From: Scleroderma bovista
Taxonomy: Eukaryota; Basidiomycota; Agaricomycetes; Boletales; Sclerodermataceae
Reading direction: 5' to 3'
DNA length: 64,000 bases
Assembly: GCA_037178675.1 (NCBI GenBank)
Contig: JAYMGJ010000111.1
Location: 1-64,000 of the forward strand
The notes under the pieces are model-generated. The model was not told the DNA's origin. It saw nothing but the letters and a program-made list of their open reading frames with translations, and ran no database searches. Below, piece after piece: positions 56,906 to 64,000 of the stretch. The position numbers and the translations under genes are program-made. How positions within the stretch are numbered: the stretch's first letter is position 1; every line of letters starts with the position of its first letter.

Positions 56906-59900
56906 TTAACTCAAAGGAACGCCCCCTGCTGGGATCGTCTTCCACGGTATTCGAGTATAGTCCGCAGCTGCAGGGGGGAAGGAGGGGAAGTCGTTAGTGC
57001 GGCGAAAAGAACAGATCGACCATCCAACGTACTATTTTTGTACACCGAATTTCCCCACCAATTAAGTGGAACACCTCCGCCGCCGAAGAACTGGGGATCG
57101 CCCAGGGTCAGCTCAGGAAAAGCAGACCGACAAAATCAGCACAACTCACCTGCAAAGTGAAAAAGATCACAAGCGCAGATAAGACGGTGCCTGTTAAAAA
57201 CAACAACAACATGAGTATCGCATATCAAGCACACGAGCCCCCAACTTATCGAAGAACGCACCGCTGTCCATAGCCGCACTCGTGACGTAGTTGAACTTGC
57301 TCCACCAGGCAAAATTCCGCTTGCGCACCAGATGCTGGAACACGAAGCCCGTCGCAAACCATGCCGAATAATTGATGCCAGCAGCGGGCGGTATATTGCT
57401 CACGCCATTAAGCAAGACTGGGGTGCTAACGAACTTGACCCACGAACTTGGGTATCGCCGTTGCCAGAGCCAGAAGGGAACCGGTAGGACCGCGCCGACG
57501 GCGATGGCGTATAATTCTGGGTGGTACAGGGCACCTTCCCCGAATTGTCGTGTTGGTCCGATGAGCCCCCTAGGCACGAGCGCAGGTAAGATACGCGGGG
57601 AAAAAGGCGGGAAGGAATAAAGTATACGCACCACACCGCCGATGCTGTGAAGAATACCTGGTTCTGTGGGCACGTCAAGGAGCTCACTTGATTTGGTTGA
57701 CAGATATCCGGGATATTGACAAACATCCATTGTTTGACACCGACCTGAACGAACGAAGCCATCAACGTGCCAATAAATTGGACTGTGCAGCGTTGTTAGG
57801 TCACAAGGCGATAAAGAATAAGGAAGACTAGTTACCGAGGAACGTCGCTCGTGGGGGCACTTTGATGTAGTGGCCCAGCTTCAGATCTTGCACGAAAGAC
57901 GTCGCCTCCGACAGCGTCTGCACCGAGTACGCTTTGGAAAGCTACGGAGATTCCCGGTAAGTATTCAATTGCTAGCGAGCAAGACCACCCACCATATTAG
58001 CGAGCGGATTTCCAGCTAACAGGGTGCCCGGGATAATCTGAGCGATTAGATTCACCGTAATCTAAGGTACAATGCATCAGCGCTGAAGCGATCGCCGAAA
58101 AAAAGAGACTTACCCCTTGACCCGTCATGGCGAAGATGAAGCCAGATGGAAGAACGTATAGAGCAGGTAGAAGTATCGACAACAGCAACGCCCAAACAGG
58201 TAACGACGTATGCCACACCTGCAGAACTGTCAGACCGCGCAAGACCCTAGCTGTTCGATATGACTTACTTCGACAACCAAGACCATCATGCAGTAGAAGC
58301 CGGCGAATGCCAACAAGTACCACCAGTCCGGCACCTCTGGATAATTGCGCATGAGCTTGGCATGAATGTCATCTTGTTCCACGCGTATCTTCTTTATTCC
58401 CTTCCATAGACTGCGACCGTGATACAGGATCGTATGTATGAGGACGCAGGTCGAAAGGGCGAACGCGAAAAGATAGGTCATCGCATACGTCGCGGGAAGG
58501 TACAGCGGCGAGTACTCCTCGTATGCGGTGAGGTTGAAGCGATTGCTGCTATCGAGGACACGGCTAACATTGTACACCTGACCAAAGCGGTCATATGGGT
58601 AATTTTGGTTCATCGGGAAATAGGCGAAGTTCCATGTCTGTGTAATGCAGTTAGGAACAGCCACGAGGAAATGAAGGGAGAGATAGGGACGCACGTTGGT
58701 GTAATACATAATGGGCGTGATGATCCAGAAGAACATGACAAAGCCAAAGAAGATGTGGACTTGCGCCCACCAAGGGAACATGAGGGGGCTGCCGATCCAA
58801 GCTATTTGCGACCAGTCGAACGTAAGGATGGTCATTCCCATTCCGGAGCTGACACCAAATAGTTGGTTGACCGGGACATTGTTTGGCAGTATCCAACATA
58901 TCCAGGAAAATACAGATAGGGCTTTGAAGAGATAGCCTAAGGGCAAACGATGAGGTAAAACAGCCGGAAGAAAATGGTGATGACTTACCGGGGATAAAGA
59001 AGAAGAAGAAGGAACCGGCCAACACATAGAGGAAGTAGCGATAACGGGAGATGCCACCTAGTTCATCCTCGTCTTCGGCATGCAAAGTATTGAGAAGAGT
59101 GCAGGTCACCAGGTTCTGTGGCCAAACCATGCTCGCTGGCCAAACCAAGAAGCGGCGGCACATTCCGGCAAGGCCAAAACCGGTCAGTTGAGTGGCGACG
59201 ACCAGAAGGGCACTGAACCAATAATCGAGCTGGAAATTATAGTTCATCTGTGCGACGACGATAGCATTAATGGCGTATGGAGGGCCGGTAGCGACATTAG
59301 CCATGATGTAGACGAGGACGTGTTCCTTGATATTCCACGGCCCGGGGTTCAACGAAAATTCGATGCCACCCAGCCACCGGGGTAGGCGGTACGTTGTAAT
59401 TGGGAGGACGAACGCGAGGAACTTGCCTAGGGGATAACTGATGATAAGGACAGCGAGAGGAGGCACGCTCGGAGCCGGTTGTCGGAAATTGAAGAAGACG
59501 TTCATTGACCTGGCAACGATGAAGTGTAAATAAAGGCGGGCGGGAAGTGCGACTTACCCAGCGATCATACACAACAAAAGACCTATAAGCCACATGCGCA
59601 CCGTCATAACGGGCATTTCTGGGTCGTCGATATTGGAGACGGATGCTCGGACTTCTGGGAAGGGGCTATCTTCTTCGTTGATGGCGTCGAAGTCGAACTC
59701 CATCCTAGCACGGGGCATAGGTTAGACATGTCGAAGGAGGGGGCGGGTGGGGGGTGGTATACGCACTTTATCGAGCCGTCCCGACTGTCCTGTTCGAGCA
59801 TACTTGGAGTGAGGCTGAGCGTTGCGGTGTCGGCAATAGTCGAGGAGGGGTGTCGCTTCCTCTGTAGAGAGTCAGGATATTGCATGTTAATGTCTTTCTC

Positions 59901-60464
59901 TCGTATGCTTGGAGGAAGATTGACATGAATTTCCCTTATGCTCGTTATGCTAGGGCGGGTCTCTGCGGTGCCTGTACGGGCAGTACCGAGTCTTTGCATG
60001 CGGTAGGGGTCGCTTGTACCCTGCTGTGACGCAGTGGAGGGGGGGCTCTCAACCGGCAGATTGGATATGGGCGGTTGAAAAAGACTGGATGGACCGGCTG
60101 CGTCAGAGGGGAAACGGGAGTGAGGGTGGAAGACGGGCGCAGGATAGGCGGGTGGGCCACTTGGAGGAGGGAAGGCATTGGCAAAGATATTCGAGTAGTC
60201 GGACGGATGGCGGAAGTGCTCCTGAGCACGCTGCTTCTCGAGTTCCCTCTGTTGATCGGCGGTCGACGGAGGCAGGAAAGCAAAGAGGTCCTCGGCGTCG
60301 CTTTCTTCTTCCTCCTCCTCGATGAAGGCGTTATCGTAGGAATAGTGACGTCCGTGATCGAACGCGCCGGGGGGGGTGCGAGGGAGGGAGGAGGAGTGGG
60401 CAGCAGAGGCTGAGGCTGTGGGAGGGCGACGGCCGCCAGCAGAGGTGGTCGGTCTGTCGGACAT
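56906..60464 (-). CDS. OPT family oligopeptide transporter
   Basis: Model complement(join(56906..56967,57033..57111,57150..57190,57262..57569,57632..57782,57836..57941,57993..58061,58114..58218,58269..58936,58989..59509,59558..59704,59767..60464)), 984 residues. After a disordered, acidic N-terminus of about 230 residues come OPT signatures: MNVFFNFRQPAPSV, SLNPGPWNIKEHVLVYIMAN, QLTGFGLAGMCRRFLVWPAS, IPGYLFKALSVFSWICWI, WWAQVHIFFGF, EVPDWWYL, LKLGHYIKVPPRATFL, YSAWFATGFVFQ and the end NWWGNSVYKNTADYTRIPW. OPTs are proton-coupled importers of tetra- and pentapeptides, glutathione or metal chelates, in the plasma membrane, with about 16 helices. An in-frame upstream ATG at 60683 exists but adds unlikely sequence. 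Confidence 0.93.
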
Positions 60465-63400
60465 GGTTCTCCGGGGAGGGTGGTCGCAGGGGGCGACGAG
60501 GGGGCTGGAGGGCGTCCGACGTGGACGTCGAGGGGGGCGATGGGCGCAGAGGGAGGGGAGGACGAGGAGGAGGTGAGCGAGGGTATATGACGGGAGGAGA
60601 GCGAGTTGCTTGCAGTCGCCCAGGATCAGCACCAGCCAATCAGAATGCCAGGCACCATCACAGCCACACTGTGCCTGACACATTATTTATTTATTTTCGT
60701 GTCCCTTTTCCGTGGCAGACAACACGCCGGCCACTGACAGAGGCACTGGCTCTGCGGGCAGCTCTGGCACACACTACATACAGGCTTGTTGCCCTCCCTC
60801 GACGTCATTCATGGGACAGCCCATGCTCACCCACCCGGACTGCGCGCCTTTGCCAATTCCTAGTACGTTTTCCCTCTCCTCATGTACCACCGTACTAGCC
60901 AACACACCCACAACCGCTCACCCTCTCGTAATGCACAATCTGACCCAGTGGCGACACTTTGTTCGTGGCACAGATCCGACACCAGCACACCACGGTCATC
61001 CGTTGAACACTGCCTCGACAAATCCCCGCACTCACACACGCACTCACGATCTTATATCGACCAACTCTCGCCTCCCGATCACACCTCCCCGCGTCAGACT
61101 CATCCGATCCGGAAACAACTTACCACACACCTTAGGTTCTTTGTGCCACTCTAAGCAGCTCGCGCTTTCCGGATGGCGTGTCAAACCTTGACCGCTGAGG
61201 TACATTGCGCCGCCGCGAGCGGAATTAGCTCGCCTCATGGTTATCTTGACCTTCGTTCGGTACAACAGGCGTCTGCCTTGGTGGGTGAGTTGCCGCGAAC
61301 CGCAACCAAATTGGCATAGACCACCTTCCTTGGTTTCGCCACATCAAGGTGCACAAGTCTATTCATCATCTTCACAGCACGATAAGAAAGGTGCAAGTGC
61401 AGATCTTGCACATGCCTGTTTTGACCCACTGCCTTCCGCAGGCCCAAGTTTTGTAAACGCATCAAATCGTAACCCCAAATATTCACTCTGCTGTGTCGTT
61501 CCTGTGCGACTCCCGCATCGTGCGCCACATATATTGCATCTCATCCTCGTCGTCCTTGCAGTGCTGCTCCCGCGAATGTTGCTCAACCAGAGAACCACGA
61601 CAAAATAGCCCTATTCCAAATGGAATAGAGCATTGCAGGGGTGTGATGCAGGCATGCGTTGGGTGCGAGACGCTGATCGGGCCTCGGTTCCTCTAAGGCA
61701 CACACTGCGCTGTACTTTATGTCAAATTCATTTCCACGGACAACGTGGTCAATCAAAGTCGTGTTGGTAGTGATAATGGCAGCCACGGTTCGACACCGGA
61801 CTCTCATGAGGACAACCACCTGCACGATTGCGAACACATACCCTGGGCTACTGCCTGTGCACCGGAAACTATCACCATGACAGTGTGGAATGGAACCCGT
61901 GGGCTTCCCATCGCTCCTCTTGCAAGCAGTGTCCGTGAGTATATCATCTATCATCATTTCGATTACTTCCAGAGACAACACGGCTGCGTCCATGCCACTG
62001 CTCGCAACCGATCAGAATGGACGGTGATTCCAAACATTTAGCTCCACTCCTTGAACTCGCCTGTATGAAATATGTCACCCCATATGTCGCACACGGGGAG
62101 AGGGGAACTATCTGCCCACTCGGATATTTTAGGCACCAGGTACGTCTCCCACCACTGCGGCTTATCAGTTTGGCCTCGCACAAGCGTCGTGGTTAATGGT
62201 AGGTATGTGTACCACTGTGTCGGTCCCAGTGGACACTATTTAGCAGCCCTTGACTTGAGTTATGTGGTCGTTCTCATCTCATTACTAATATGCAGACACG
62301 ACTGACGTCCTTCCCCTTTCTCGTGTGTGAGTGCCTCACAGATGAGTCAGGAACTTCTGTCCAGACGTTCGGATATATATATAACAAGCACGAACAAAGG
62401 CGGAGCCTGCGATTGGCAATGTCATCCCCTGATTTTCAGGGAAAGGCTACTCTGGTGGACGTTAGTCCGCCGTGGAGCATACCAGGTACATACTTCAAAT
62501 TAACCAAGTGCACACAGACGTCAAGCATGAATGCTTGTGTGTTCCGCACGTCCATCACTCACCCACAGGCACGCAAAAAATATTTTACCGTGGTGCGGAT
62601 GGTCTCGCCACTCTTCTGTTTACTGACACCTCGGATATACCGTACAATCTTGGCATGGCTTGTGAAGCTTCGACCCAAGAGCATCCTCCTTCGCCTACTT
62701 CCCGGATGACCATGTGCACAGTTACTCCACCACTCTACTTCACGTTGGCACCGATAGTAAAGCGTACTGGAATCATGATAGAGGGGAATAAATAGATGGT
62801 CCTAAAGTGCTCTTGCCCGCTCCAAGAGACTCCAAGGCCGAAGTTCAGGATATTGTGGCGCATGATGGAAAGGAATCCATCAACAAACTTTATCCAAGCT
62901 AGTAGTAGCCAACCAAAGGGTTTGAACTTTGCAGCTCAGCGTCAATCATGATTAAAATTACTTGAGGTAGGCGCCATGCTCTGTTATCTGTAATGATGAC
63001 TTAGCTCCATTTCTCCAGTGCAACAAGTATAGACACACGTGAACACTCCAAACGCTCTGCATCATAATCTCCACTTCTACTATATTGGCGTCGTCTTGAC
63101 CGTAGGAGTAACCCGGGTGTCACTGTCTCCATCCAGGTACGCGCGAGTTTACATAGTGCAACTTGCTCCTGAATGCCCATCGCGACACCCGGATCGACGA
63201 CAACAGACCCTCCCCTCTCTGTCGCCTTGGCGATACGGGCATAATTGATAACGGCGAGTCCAGGTAGGTCCAGGTGAGCCCCTCGGACCTCTTTACGTCG
63301 GGGCTTCTTGTAATTTTACCGGTGGCCGCGCTGCTTCTTAATATCACCCTTCCTGAGAGGGTCGATGACAAAGAACCGTGTAGTAACTCGGCTTCCATAA

Positions 63401-64000
63401 AATCAACGGTCGCGGGTTATCTTTCAATCCTGTTCGCGTGATGAAACTCTCCCGCGAGCACTACCCCTGCATCCTTTCCAGAAGTATGGCGGATTTAAGC
63501 CCTCATAACTTAGAGTTCAAGCTTTCTATTGTTTTTTTCTTTTTGTTCTTTCGCTCGCCACTTTGCGCAACCACCAAAATGATATGATCATTTCGTCCTC
63601 GATTGTATTATCGAATATGTATGTATGCGGTCCAGGAACTAAGTACTTTACACATGTAAGTAAAGAGTGCTGTAATCAGTTGTCAAAACTGCATCGCAAT
63701 GAAATGCACACGCATTTTCGTACTGGTAAGCGACTTACTCCGAATCGCGGACTTTTCATGGACGCCCCCCTTCCGAAAATACTTCACGATAAGATGACGC
63801 CGTTGGAGAGAGCAACTTACCCAGTCGGGGCTGCTGGGAGCCCTCCCAAGAAAAGGGATACCCAACCTACCTGTTCGGCCTTAAGTATGCTGACCGTCTT
63901 CTGAAACCTAACGTAGAACTTCCACGTCAGATACTGATCCGACGGCCACCGGGCCGAGAGTCGGCATATCCGATTATGGGCGCGATGGCGATGGTGGTGT
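60465..64000. other. 3.5 kb with no supported gene
   Basis: From 60465 to about 60660 is the upstream region of the OPT gene, GC-rich and repetitive. Beyond, scattered open frames (60712-61191 plus, 61583-61993 minus, 62290-62709 plus, 63563-63904 plus) show no domain, no plausible splice chain and no similarity that I recognise. No terminal repeats or transposase motifs were noticed. A gene continuing beyond the window edge cannot be excluded. Confidence 0.4.

Noticed and set aside
61770..61800. GGTTCGACACC, resembling a tRNA B box
   Set aside because: No A box, acceptor stem or anticodon stem can be formed around it.
60465..64000. Possible gene made from the scattered plus-strand open frames
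   Set aside because: I could not link them by consistent donor and acceptor sites, and none of the translations resembles a family that I know.

Overview
The window is nuclear DNA of a filamentous basidiomycete, most likely an Agaricomycete (a wood-decay or polypore-type fungus). The evidence is many 45-70 nt GT-AG introns with CTRAY-type branch sites, CT-rich promoters, and family content typical of that class: a BTB protein, a NACHT-WD40 STAND protein with the usual basidiomycete C-terminal tail, a DUF7330 protein and an expanded F-box family. All gene models were built by hand from reading frame, splice signals and family resemblance. Exon joins are given in each entry, and frame consistency was checked across every join.

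Layout. 1-13.4 kb: tRNA-Gln with a tiny intron; a SANT protein resembling RNA polymerase I factor Rrn5; an Nrd1-type four-RRM protein; a BTB protein; a SIRT5-type sirtuin carrying a one-base frame break; a gene-poor stretch; an unrecognised protein. 14-17 kb: a 15-exon MFS sugar transporter. 17.3-26.3 kb: a STAND (NLR-like) island with one intact 1649-residue NACHT protein with 15 near-identical WD40 repeats, flanked by two decayed relatives in different states. 26.6-35.9 kb: a conserved block of an Erv-type sulfhydryl oxidase, ketopantoate hydroxymethyltransferase, a disordered basic protein, diphthine synthase and cytosolic asparaginyl-tRNA synthetase (AsnRS). 35.5-54.7 kb: a six-unit tandem segmental array. 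53.7-60.5 kb: the intact DUF7330 gene, LSm4, and an OPT oligopeptide transporter. 60.5-64 kb: no supported gene.

The array is the most striking object. The ancestral order was AsnRS (minus) - F-box gene (minus) - DUF7330 gene (plus). A segment running from inside AsnRS exon 2, across the F-box gene, to inside DUF7330 exon 3 was tandemly multiplied. The intact AsnRS caps the left edge and the intact DUF7330 gene caps the right. Each fully preserved internal junction joins a truncated DUF7330 to a truncated AsnRS. The six F-box genes share one six-exon structure. Five are open end to end and one has a single premature stop, while the hitch-hiking AsnRS and DUF7330 pieces have decayed. This suggests that F-box coding capacity was selectively kept and diversified.

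Other notable points are two GC-AG introns, two genes whose first coding exon is only the ATG, two 21-nt microexons, and a direct-plus-inverted copy of the 5' end of the sulfhydryl oxidase gene beside the STAND fragment.
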